Positions 6,613 through 13,245 of a DNA stretch of 16,501 nucleotides are shown here, piece by piece. The position numbers and the translations under genes are program-made. The stretch is from CAZDYP01 sp964509505 (GTDB lineage: Bacteria; Chloroflexota; Anaerolineae; JACRMK01): assembly GCA_964509505.1 (NCBI GenBank), contig CAZDYP010000125.1, positions 1-16,501 on the forward strand, read 5' to 3'. The notes beneath the pieces are model-generated. The model searched no databases and was not told the origin of the DNA. It worked only from the letters and a program-made list of their open reading frames with translations. Numbering within the stretch: position 1 is the stretch's first letter; each line of letters opens with the position of its first letter.

Positions 6613-6843
6613 TTACAGCGCTTTCATTAGACGACTTACTTCGCGCGCAAAAAAGTTGCGAATGGTTTTTCACGCGATGCGTTTCAACATCTTGGGCATA
6701 TCAGCTCGTTCTGCATCGTCGAAATAAGATAGGGCGCGCAAAAGATGATAAGCCGAATCAACCACATTGGGAAATTTTCGCGGCTGCTGTTTGGTAGTTG
6801 CTTTCTTGGTCGTGGCATTGATTATACCGCAGATGCGCGACAT
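6613..6843 (-). pseudogene. C-terminal remnant of an AbiEii-type toxin gene
   Basis: In one minus-strand frame the sequence reads KFPNVVDSAYHLLRALSYF, then DDAERADMPKMLKRIA, a TGA stop (6672-6670), then KTIRNFFAREVSRLMKAL and TAA (6615-6613). I recognise the pattern YHLL-AL-YF-DAE-MP-ML, then a Trp, then a segment with -FF--EV-RL as the usual C-terminus of AbiEii/AbiGii-type toxin-like nucleotidyltransferases. The TGA sits where Trp (TGG) is expected, a single-base nonsense change. The N-terminal catalytic region is absent; upstream the frame becomes Thr/Lys/Gln-rich and reaches an ATG at 6843. A 57-aa peptide could still be made, but decay is more likely. Confidence 0.68.
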
Positions 6844-6857
6844 TCGTTAGCACGCAT

Positions 6858-7751
6858 TCACAATGGCTCGTCTAAAATTTGCAAGAGGCGCTCGTTCAAT
6901 AACTTAGGTCTTTCGTTGATCATCATGTGTCCCACGTCGAGCATGACTTCGGCGTGGCGCAGATTGGGAAACAATTTGCGCGCGCGTGCGATGACCTTTT
7001 CGGGTGGGCGGAAGCCAAACTCATGCGCGCCCATCAGCAGCCACGTCGGTGCGCGCAGTTGGCGCAGCTCGGCGTCGGAGAGGCGCGGTGGCGCAGTCAA
7101 CACTTTGAAGTGATTGAACAACGTGTAAAACTCTTCGTCGGTTTGCATGTCAATCTTCCAATTGGGCGAGGTCACCAACTGGAGAAAGCTGCGTATGTTG
7201 CGACGGGTGGGCAAAACCACGGCACTGATGGCTATGCCCCAACCACGCAGCGTCAGGTTCGCCGAGACAATGCCAGCGGCGCTGATGAGGATCGCGCGCC
7301 TGATGCGCTCTGGGGCGACGGTAGCAAAACGCAAGACGAGCCAACCGCCGCCCGAAATACCAATCAAGTTTGCTTGCTTGATGCGCAGTTCGTCAAACAC
7401 ATCCAACAACCAATGCCCATAGGCAGGTCCCTTCGTGGATGGGCGCACACCTGCGCTGCGACCACTTTGACCGATGGTGTCGGGCGCATAGATGCGGTAG
7501 CGCTCTGCTAGCGCAGGCAGTTGATAGCGCCACGACAGCGCGTTGCCGCTCCAGCCATGGGTCAAGACGACGGGCGGCGCGTCCTGTGGACCTGCAATCA
7601 ACACATGCGTTTTGCCATGTCGTGTCGAAACATACTGCGATTCGCATGGGATGGGCAAGCTCCGCAGCAGCGCATCATACAAGCGCATCACCGCTTCGTA
7701 ACCTTTGTACGATTTGTAGAAGAGGGAGGGGTGAGGGATGAGGTTGGTCAT
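6858..7751 (-). CDS. Alpha/beta hydrolase
   Basis: A 297-aa serine hydrolase of the alpha/beta fold. The oxyanion HGWSG lies at 65-69, the nucleophile elbow GISGG has S133, the probable acid is E244 in GAHEFGF, and the catalytic His is H275 in DVGHMM. No signal peptide is seen, so it is likely cytoplasmic. The N-terminal FYKSYKGYEAVMRLYDALL region is typical of related hydrolases and supports ATG 7751. No clear ribosome site precedes this start; instead a 7-bp repeat tract directly abuts it. The substrate cannot be predicted. It lies between two pseudogenes and is transcribed towards the MoxR run, with 14 bases to the AbiEii remnant. Confidence 0.88.
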   Translation of the reverse strand: MTNLIPHPSLFYKSYKGYEAVMRLYDALLRSLPIPCESQYVSTRHGKTHVLIAGPQDAPPVVLTHGWSGNALSWRYQLPALAERYRIYAPDTIGQSGRSAGVRPSTKGPAYGHWLLDVFDELRIKQANLIGISGGGWLVLRFATVAPERIRRAILISAAGIVSANLTLRGWGIAISAVVLPTRRNIRSFLQLVTSPNWKIDMQTDEEFYTLFNHFKVLTAPPRLSDAELRQLRAPTWLLMGAHEFGFRPPEKVIARARKLFPNLRHAEVMLDVGHMMINERPKLLNERLLQILDEPL

Positions 7752-7753
7752 GT

Positions 7754-7788
7754 AGAGATTGGAGATTAGAGCTTGGAGATTGGAGAAA
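7754..7788. repeat. Heptamer tandem repeat, five units
   Basis: Five consecutive 7-bp units with consensus GGAGATT (variants AGAGATT, AGAGCTT, GGAGAAA). The tract begins two bases upstream of the hydrolase start codon and ends where the PEP-synthase-like pseudogene becomes unreadable. It resembles the short tandemly repeated sequences known from cyanobacteria in unit length, not in sequence identity that I can verify. Confidence 0.8.
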
Positions 7789-8344
7789 CGAGCGAATCAC
7801 CTTCACTGCGCCGCGCGCTTTGCCCGGCGAACCTGCGTTGCCGTTCAAGACATTCGGATTATCCGACGCTTGGGGTATCGCGCCGAAGAAGCGCGCATTG
7901 GCGCGTCCTAGCAGGTCGTCAGGAAATTCGCCGCCTTGCAGCGTGCCGATAGCCAGGGGAGGCGTGACGTGACTGAGCGGCATAGTTGAATCCATGATTG
8001 ATGCACTCCTGTCCAAACGATTCAGCCAATAGCTTGATTTGATCGGGAGAGTGCATGATGTCCCGCATCCACATCAGTTTAGCGTCGTCAGGGTTTTTCC
8101 ACGTGACAGGGAAATCGCATTGATGAATGCCTCGTTGCGCTCACCTGTCAATGGGTTCGCGCTGAATACGACGCCCGCCACAGCTGCTGGCGCGAGCAGT
8201 TGCGCCAGCGCGCGCGGCGAATGCGCTCCAACGACAAGCCTTGCCGCTTGCGATACTCCAACGCGCGCTTGGCCCGTGCCGACGCCCAACAGCGCGCAAC
8301 GACACCCTTTCGCACGCAAGCTCACCAAGCCAAACAATGTGCAT
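7789..8344 (-). pseudogene. Decayed PEP-synthase-like (PPDK_N / PEP-utilising) gene
   Basis: Fragments of one long PEP/pyruvate-binding phosphotransferase occur in correct order but in several frames. ATG 8344, with AAGGAGA upstream, opens MHIVWLGELACERVSL, the usual first residues. RCWASARAKRALEYRKRQG follows from about 8294. VAGVVFSANPLTGERNE, the end of the ATP-grasp domain, lies at about 8141-8180. FPVTWKNPDDAKLMW followed by RDIMHSPDQ lies at about 8050-8118. NVLNGNAGSPGKARG, the start of the phosphohistidine domain, then VKVIRS ends near 7789. A protein of the usual 750-900 aa is squeezed into 556 bases, so large internal deletions plus frameshifts have occurred. No product is expected. 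A 113-aa open frame through the 3' part (7675-8016) merely reads across the remnant and repeats. Confidence 0.85.
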
Positions 8345-8375
8345 ACCGCTCTCCTTGCTGAGGACTATAATTTAT

Positions 8376-8482
8376 AGGGAAATAGGGAAACAGGAAAACA
8401 GGGCGACAAGGTAACCAGATGAGGGGGGACACGGTGACAGGATGACATGATGAATTGACATTATCTCTTCATCATGTCATCC
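8376..8482. repeat. Octamer tandem repeats plus 15-bp perfect hairpin
   Basis: Positions 8376-8407 are four exact 8-bp units (AGGGAAAT, AGGGAAAC, AGGAAAAC, AGGGCGAC), followed by decaying units to about 8424. Then GGATGACATGATGAA (8440-8454) and its exact complement TTCATCATGTCATCC (8468-8482) form a 15-bp stem with a 13-base loop. Further Cys-less pyrimidine-rich heptad-like sequence runs to about 8498. The tract fills most of the gap between the lipoprotein stop (8508) and the pseudogene start (8344). On the minus strand it could end lipoprotein mRNA by structure, though no T-run follows. Confidence 0.75.
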
Positions 8483-8507
8483 CTTCATCTCTTCACCCGC
8501 TCGCTTG

Positions 8508-9131
8508 TCATTTGACCACCGCCCAGCGATACAACGGATGCAATTCCGCAATGTCTTCGTGGAACAAATCTTGCACCAAGCGTCCCTCGGCTGAAATACG
8601 TTGTCCGACTTTTGGCAGTGGATCGCGCACAGGATTCGGGTTGTTAGCGCACGCGTCGGTCGCCCATGATTCTTTGTAGGGCGGCTTGCCATAGCACACG
8701 ATCTCCAAATGGAGATAGCCACCCATGACTTTGCGGTTGCCAGGTGTGAGATAGCGACGATAGGACGCATCCAATTCGAGGTCAATCAAGCCATCACCAT
8801 CGCCCGTGTTGACGAAGGCGCGACGCACGACGCCAGTGACGCGCACGCACGCTGCTAACACGGTGAAGCGCCAGTCAAAATAAACATAGGCATCTTGATT
8901 AGTGGGTTTGCATTCGGCAGTGGCTGTGGGGGGGCGAGTTGAGTTGAAAGTAGGTTGCAGTGTGGATTTGGGGGTGGGCGTGGTAGTAGTTCGAGCAGTA
9001 GCGGCGGCAGCGTTTGAGGACGTAGAGGTGGCCGTAGCTATGAGCACGAGTCTGGATGTGGGCGTGGTAAGAGGGGCGCACGCAGCGCCCAACCACACGA
9101 ATAGAGACAAGATACGGAACCATGCGTTCAT
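8508..9131 (-). CDS. Lipoprotein with Thr/Pro linker and OB-fold-like domain
   Basis: A 207-aa probable lipoprotein. MNAWFRILSLFVWLGAAC is a hydrophobic signal ending in a lipobox-like cysteine at residue 18. A linker rich in Thr, Ala, Pro and Ser follows to about residue 72, typical of surface lipoproteins in this group. The C-terminal domain (about 73-207) carries AACVRVTGVVRRAF, DGDGLIDLELD, a Cys pair near VCYGKPPYK and ATDAC, PKVGQRISAEGRLVQD and HEDIAELHPLYRW. I recognise this order as a beta-barrel (OB-fold-like) domain often ending HGW-EIHP. ATG 9131 is chosen because it begins the signal peptide and follows a TATAAT box by nine bases. The function is unknown. Confidence 0.82.
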   Translation of the reverse strand: MNAWFRILSLFVWLGAACAPLTTPTSRLVLIATATSTSSNAAAATARTTTTPTPKSTLQPTFNSTRPPTATAECKPTNQDAYVYFDWRFTVLAACVRVTGVVRRAFVNTGDGDGLIDLELDASYRRYLTPGNRKVMGGYLHLEIVCYGKPPYKESWATDACANNPNPVRDPLPKVGQRISAEGRLVQDLFHEDIAELHPLYRWAVVK

Positions 9132-9140
9132 GGTGAAATA

Positions 9141-9146
9141 ATTATA
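9141..9146 (-). promoter_or_regulatory. -10 box of a near-leaderless promoter for the lipoprotein
   Basis: A perfect TATAAT on the minus strand ends nine bases before ATG 9131. Transcription would begin roughly six to seven bases after the box, leaving almost no 5' leader and no ribosome site. No convincing -35 is present. Confidence 0.6.
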
Positions 9147-9263
9147 CACTGTCTTGACCCGACACGCGCGCAGCATGGTCAAAGCGCGACAACATTTAGT
9201 CAACCTCTGCAGCAGTGCTAAAATATCCATCGCCTGCTGGGTCACTAACACTTTCGTGTCACA

Positions 9264-9323
9264 AGCCTTGCGAAGATTGAATGGCTGCCATGCAGCTATG
9301 TCTCTACCAACCTTCGCAAGGCT
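9264..9323. repeat. Palindromic intergenic repeat with 12-bp stem
   Basis: AGCCTTGCGAAG (9264-9275) and CTTCGCAAGGCT (9312-9323) are exact complements, separated by 36 bases that hold a smaller GCTGCC/GCAGC hairpin. The CCTTGCGAAGG core resembles a dispersed palindrome that I recall from related genomes. It lies in the 280-base divergent gap between the lipoprotein and the BTAD regulator. The rest of this gap includes a short perfect palindrome TGAGTGACTCA (9339-9349), a possible operator. Confidence 0.65.
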
Positions 9324-9411
9324 AAAACCAAGTCAGGGTGAGTGACTCAGCCATAGCCTGTTGAAAAATGGGTGGTAATGATAGCGCCGTTTGCGCACGG
9401 GGAAGACAAAG

Positions 9412-12400
9412 TTGACTCTCAAACTTTACTTGCTAGGCGACTTTCGCACAGAGCGTGCAGGCAAGCCATTGACCTTTCGCACCAACAAAGTGCGCGCCCT
9501 GTTGGCGTATCTCGCTATCGAGGCGAACCGTCCACACTCACGCCACGCGTTGGCGACGCTCTTATGGAGCGAACAATCGGACACCAAAGCCTTGACTAAT
9601 TTGCGTCTGACGCTCTCGCGCGTGCGTCAAACTCTCGGAACGCAATCCTCACTATTAGCCCTCAACCAACAGACCATCACCTTCAAACTATCCCCTCCCG
9701 ATTGGGTAGATGTCGTCGAATTCGATACGCTGTTGCAGCATTGCGAGGTCCATCCACACGCCAACATCACTGCCTGTGCCGAGTGCGCGGCGCGGCTCAT
9801 GCAAGCCGTCGCGTTGTATCGCGGCTCTTTGCTGTGTGATTTGAAGGTGGACGATAGCCCTGCCTTTGACGAATGGCTCGCGCTGCAAGCCGAACCGCGT
9901 CAGCGTCGTGTCCTTGCCACGTTAAGCACGCTGGCGACGCATCACCTTGAACGCGGCGACTACACCCAAGCCCAATCATACGCGCGACGACAAATAGCAT
10001 TGGAGGCATGGCGCGAGGAGGGACATCGCCAATTGATGCTGGCATTGCATCTGAGTGGACAGACTTCAGCTGCGTTGGCGCAGTACGAGACCTGTCGCCA
10101 TATCTTGCGCAAAGAGTTAGACGTCGAACCCTCCGCTGCGTTACAACAGCTCTACGAGCAGTTATTCGCCGGACAAGACCTGCAAGGCTTCCTCCTTCGA
10201 CAAGCTTCATCCTCTTCAGCGGACATGGCTGCAACCCTCGCAGGGCTGAAGGCGCCGCGTCACAATTTGCCCGCGGCGCTGACGACGTTCATCGGGCGCG
10301 AGTCCGAGGTAGAGCAACTGGTCGCGCGCCTCGCCAACCCACACTATCGGCTCATCAGTTTGGTGGGCATGGGCGGCGTAGGCAAGACGCGGCTCGCATT
10401 GCAGGTATGTAGAGAGGTTGCAGCGCAACGCCTCTACGCCGATGGCCTCTGGTGGTGCGAGCTCGGATCCGTCACTGACCCGGCGCTTGTGCCTCCCGCG
10501 CTCGTCAATACGCTCGGTTTACATGAACCAAGCCAACAGCTCAGTGTGTCCCGCTTGCAAGCCCATTTGAAAGCGCGTCACGCATTGCTCGTCTTCGACA
10601 CTTGTGAACATCTGCTGGCTGCGTGTGCGCACTTAGCCGAGACGCTTCTCAAGAGCTGTGATCAACTCACCATCATCACGACCAGTCTCGAACCCCTCGG
10701 CTTGATTGGCGAATTGGTGTGGCGCGTCTCCCCCCTCGCTGTCCCACCATTCGCATCGAATGGTCAACGGTCAGTGTTTGCGGCTGAGGCTGAACCTGGA
10801 ACCTTGAACTTAGAACAATATGCAGCTGTACGCCTGTTTGTTGACCGCGCGTCGTTGTCGCAGCCTACCTTTGTGCTGCATGAAGCGAATGCACTGAAAG
10901 TCGCGCAGCTGTGCGCGTCGCTCGACGGCTTGCCGCTCGCGCTCGAACTTGCGGCGGTGCGTTTGTTAGATTTGCCGCTGGAAGCTATCGCGCAAGGGCT
11001 TGATCAACGCTTTGCGTTGTTGACCAAGGGCAGCCGCACTGCGGCGTCGCGTCAACAATCGTTGCAGGCGATGGTCGCATGGAGTTACGACTTGCTCTCG
11101 GAGTCTGAGCGCGCGTTCTTGCGGCGTCTGGCGGTGTTGGCGGGCAGCTGGGAAGCCGAGGCAAGCGCGGCGCTGTGGCGCGAACAGCATCCCAGCTCAT
11201 CCGAGCTGCTCGCGGCGCTCGTCAACAAATCCGTCGTCGTCAGACAAGAGCAACAGGGTCTGTTGCGTTATCAATTGTTAGACACCATCCGTGACTTTGC
11301 GCGCGAACAATTGGCGCAAGAGTCTGTCGAAGCGATGGAGGCGTGGCGACGCGCCCATGCCTATTACGCGCAACAAGGCGATGTCGCAGCGCAAAGGTTC
11401 GACTTCGCGCAGAGTTGGCAATACTATGGCTTGGCAACGAAGTGTTTGAAACAACTGCTGATGTCCAGAAAAGATGAAACGCTGCGGGGAGCGACGTTAG
11501 AGAACGTCGCCGCCTCGTCGCGCGCGCTGTCTAGACATGAGTGGACACAACTCCCTGCTGATGAGATGCTTCAACGTTTAGAGCTGGATATGTTGTTCAA
11601 GCAGCTGCGCGTGGGCTTTTCGCTGGAAACGCCCCAAGCCCAATTGGCGCGTCTGCAAGCGGCGGAGCAAGTTGCCGCCGTTTTAGCGCAAACAGGTCAA
11701 GCAGCGGATATAGTGCGGTTGGCGCGCGCGCGCTTATGGCTGGGACGCACACACTTTTATCTCGGCAACGTGGCTGAAACCTACCGCTACTGTCACCAGG
11801 TCTTGCCTATCGCGCAAGCCCATCAAGATACTGAGTTGTTAGCCTTATCAGCGAGTATCATCGGCGCTAACCTAACGATGCAAGGACAGTGCGCCCAAGC
11901 GGTTCAATGGCTGTCCCAAGCCGTGCGCGCTTGGGAGCAAGTGGGCGATCGGTATGAATGGTCTATGGCGTGCTTTTTTTTCAGTATGGCATTGACGTTG
12001 AGCGGGCAACTCGTTGTCGCTTGGCAATACATCGAGCAAGGTCTGAGCTTTGCGCACGCCCAACAATACCAGCGCGGCTTGTCGTTGGGTCAATTTACCA
12101 TGATCTTTACAGCATTTCACAGCCGCGATTATGAGCGAACACGACAGGCAGCCCAAGCGACCCTTGACCTCTCGCTGGAGGTAGGATTATGGCTCAATGC
12201 CATCAACGCGCTCTCCTATCGCGCTTGGGCAGAGAGCCGACTAGGCCACCACGCCGTCGCACGGCAGACGATAGCCGAGCGAGAGGCGCTCAAGGCGCGG
12301 GTGAATATGCGGTTGCAATATGCGGAGGATTGGCGGTTAGCTATAGATGCGGAGTTGGCGTTGAATGCAGGTGAGCATCCAGAGGCGATCAACCTAGCGA

Positions 12401-12732
12401 AGGTGGCGCTGGAGGCGGCTGTTCATGTGAAGGGTGTATTTACGGCAGGATTGGCGCAACGAGTGTGGGGCGAAGCGCTCGTGCGTTTGCAGCCGCCTCA
12501 CTGTGACGAAGCCGAGGCGCATCTGCTGGAGAGCCTGCAATGTTTTGCAGAAGGCGAAGCCTACCTTGAAGCCGCCTGCACGCGCATGGTGTTGGGACGC
12601 CTCTATCAAATGCAAGCGCGACGCGATGCCGCACGCGCCCAATTCGCGCAAGCCGCAACACAATTCGAAGCCTCTGGGATGAGCGCAGAGCTGCAACAAA
12701 CGAGGACTCATCTGGCGACGCTCGCCCTGTAA
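9412..12732 (+). CDS. SARP/AfsR-like regulator: BTAD, NB-ARC ATPase and TPR
   Basis: A 1106-aa STAND-type transcription regulator. An OmpR-like winged helix (about 1-95) begins MTLKLYLLGDFRTERAGKPL, and a bacterial transcriptional activator domain follows (about 100-255). The NB-ARC ATPase starts at FIGRESEVEQL (about 285), with Walker A GMGGVGKTR (about 317-325), Walker B LLVFDTCEH (about 390) and LDGLPLALELAA (about 505). TPR-like helices run from about 640 to the end. In the sensor region ITTSLEPLGL has Leu where TSR is usual. ATP binding probably switches DNA binding in response to a ligand on the TPR part. No in-frame ATG exists; TTG 9412 is preferred because GGGGAAG lies six bases upstream, while TTG 9391 would add seven residues. 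Confidence 0.9.
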   Translation: MTLKLYLLGDFRTERAGKPLTFRTNKVRALLAYLAIEANRPHSRHALATLLWSEQSDTKALTNLRLTLSRVRQTLGTQSSLLALNQQTITFKLSPPDWVDVVEFDTLLQHCEVHPHANITACAECAARLMQAVALYRGSLLCDLKVDDSPAFDEWLALQAEPRQRRVLATLSTLATHHLERGDYTQAQSYARRQIALEAWREEGHRQLMLALHLSGQTSAALAQYETCRHILRKELDVEPSAALQQLYEQLFAGQDLQGFLLRQASSSSADMAATLAGLKAPRHNLPAALTTFIGRESEVEQLVARLANPHYRLISLVGMGGVGKTRLALQVCREVAAQRLYADGLWWCELGSVTDPALVPPALVNTLGLHEPSQQLSVSRLQAHLKARHALLVFDTCEHLLAACAHLAETLLKSCDQLTIITTSLEPLGLIGELVWRVSPLAVPPFASNGQRSVFAAEAEPGTLNLEQYAAVRLFVDRASLSQPTFVLHEANALKVAQLCASLDGLPLALELAAVRLLDLPLEAIAQGLDQRFALLTKGSRTAASRQQSLQAMVAWSYDLLSESERAFLRRLAVLAGSWEAEASAALWREQHPSSSELLAALVNKSVVVRQEQQGLLRYQLLDTIRDFAREQLAQESVEAMEAWRRAHAYYAQQGDVAAQRFDFAQSWQYYGLATKCLKQLLMSRKDETLRGATLENVAASSRALSRHEWTQLPADEMLQRLELDMLFKQLRVGFSLETPQAQLARLQAAEQVAAVLAQTGQAADIVRLARARLWLGRTHFYLGNVAETYRYCHQVLPIAQAHQDTELLALSASIIGANLTMQGQCAQAVQWLSQAVRAWEQVGDRYEWSMACFFFSMALTLSGQLVVAWQYIEQGLSFAHAQQYQRGLSLGQFTMIFTAFHSRDYERTRQAAQATLDLSLEVGLWLNAINALSYRAWAESRLGHHAVARQTIAEREALKARVNMRLQYAEDWRLAIDAELALNAGEHPEAINLAKVALEAAVHVKGVFTAGLAQRVWGEALVRLQPPHCDEAEAHLLESLQCFAEGEAYLEAACTRMVLGRLYQMQARRDAARAQFAQAATQFEASGMSAELQQTRTHLATLAL

Positions 12733-12765
12733 ACAACAGCAACGCGTCACGCACAGATTCGATGG

Positions 12766-12771
12766 TATAAT
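12766..12771 (+). promoter_or_regulatory. -10 box of a near-leaderless promoter for the zinc-motif gene
   Basis: TATAAT ends ten bases before ATG 12782 and 34 bases after the regulator stop. A transcript starting six to seven bases downstream of the box would have a leader of about three bases. No good -35 or ribosome site was found, the same layout as for the lipoprotein gene at 9131. Confidence 0.6.
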
Positions 12772-12781
12772 TCTGCTCGCT

Positions 12782-13192
12782 ATGGCTATCTATCGCATTC
12801 ACGATGTTCTCAATTATGGCGGCTTCTTCGCAGGCGATACTGTCACGGTCAGCGCTCGTGCGGTCGCCGATCCGTCTGAAGAAAAAACGTTCACCATTGA
12901 CCAAAGCGCCCTCACCAACATCAGCGGCGACCGTTACAAAATCGTCGCAGGGCTCGCGCTCGCTTTGCAATTCGAGGGCGAGCGCGTCAGCTCCGCGACG
13001 GTCATCGCCGCCAAAGAACGAGCAACCTTGCGACAAGTTGCCCAATACCCAATATCCAATACCCAACCTCGCGCCGCGCCGCGCCTCTTCGCCCACCACT
13101 GCGCGTCATGCGACTTGTGGATTCTTGGCGAGCCACATGATGGCAAGTGCGGCGTCGCAGGACACATCGTGCGTATAGCGCATAGCGCATAG
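12782..13192 (+). CDS. Hypothetical protein with C-terminal Cys/His zinc motif
   Basis: A 136-aa unrecognised protein. Residues 1-86 look like a compact beta-rich domain (IHDVLNYGGFFAGDTVTV, EEKTFTIDQSALTNI). Residues 87-96 are encoded by a four-unit 7-bp tandem repeat. The C-terminus then carries HHCASCDLW and CGVAGH, three Cys plus His residues spaced like a small zinc site. The stop TAG sits inside a second heptamer tract. ATG 12782 is the only sensible start and follows a TATAAT box by ten bases. The C-terminal motif stays in frame across the repeat, which argues that the gene is expressed. A redox or nucleic-acid-binding zinc protein is possible; no function is claimed. Confidence 0.65.
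   Translation: MAIYRIHDVLNYGGFFAGDTVTVSARAVADPSEEKTFTIDQSALTNISGDRYKIVAGLALALQFEGERVSSATVIAAKERATLRQVAQYPISNTQPRAAPRLFAHHCASCDLWILGEPHDGKCGVAGHIVRIAHSA
13041..13068. repeat. Heptamer tandem repeat inside a coding sequence, four units
   Basis: Units CCCAATA, CCCAATA, TCCAATA, CCCAACC. The 28 bases lie between the two parts of the 12782-13192 gene. Adding or losing one unit would shift the frame and remove the C-terminal Cys/His segment; three units would keep it. Confidence 0.85.
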
Positions 13193-13198
13193 CCGATG
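13171..13198. repeat. Heptamer tandem repeat spanning a stop codon, four units
   Basis: Units GCGTATA, GCGCATA, GCGCATA, GCCGATG. The stop codon TAG of the preceding gene (13190-13192) is formed by the junction of the last two units, so the repeat defines the protein's C-terminal residues. Confidence 0.8.
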
Positions 13199-13245
13199 AT
13201 CTGCGATAAGTCATCCGCTAGCTGCCATCTGCGAAATGAGGTCAT

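Noticed and set aside
6821..6826. TATAAT on the minus strand as a promoter for the MoxR run
   Set aside because: The box is perfect, but it lies inside the decayed toxin remnant, 229 bases from the MoxR start and without a -35; not enough to list as a promoter.
7675..8016. 113-aa minus-strand open frame
   Set aside because: It reads through a PEP-synthase-like fragment, the heptamer tract and then the hydrolase gene in a wrong frame; it is a by-product of the pseudogene.
9154..9345. 63-aa plus-strand open frame upstream of the BTAD regulator
   Set aside because: It crosses a palindromic repeat, has no ribosome site and no recognisable features.
13041..13198. CRISPR array
   Set aside because: The repeats are contiguous 7-bp units without spacers, so they are simple tandem repeats.
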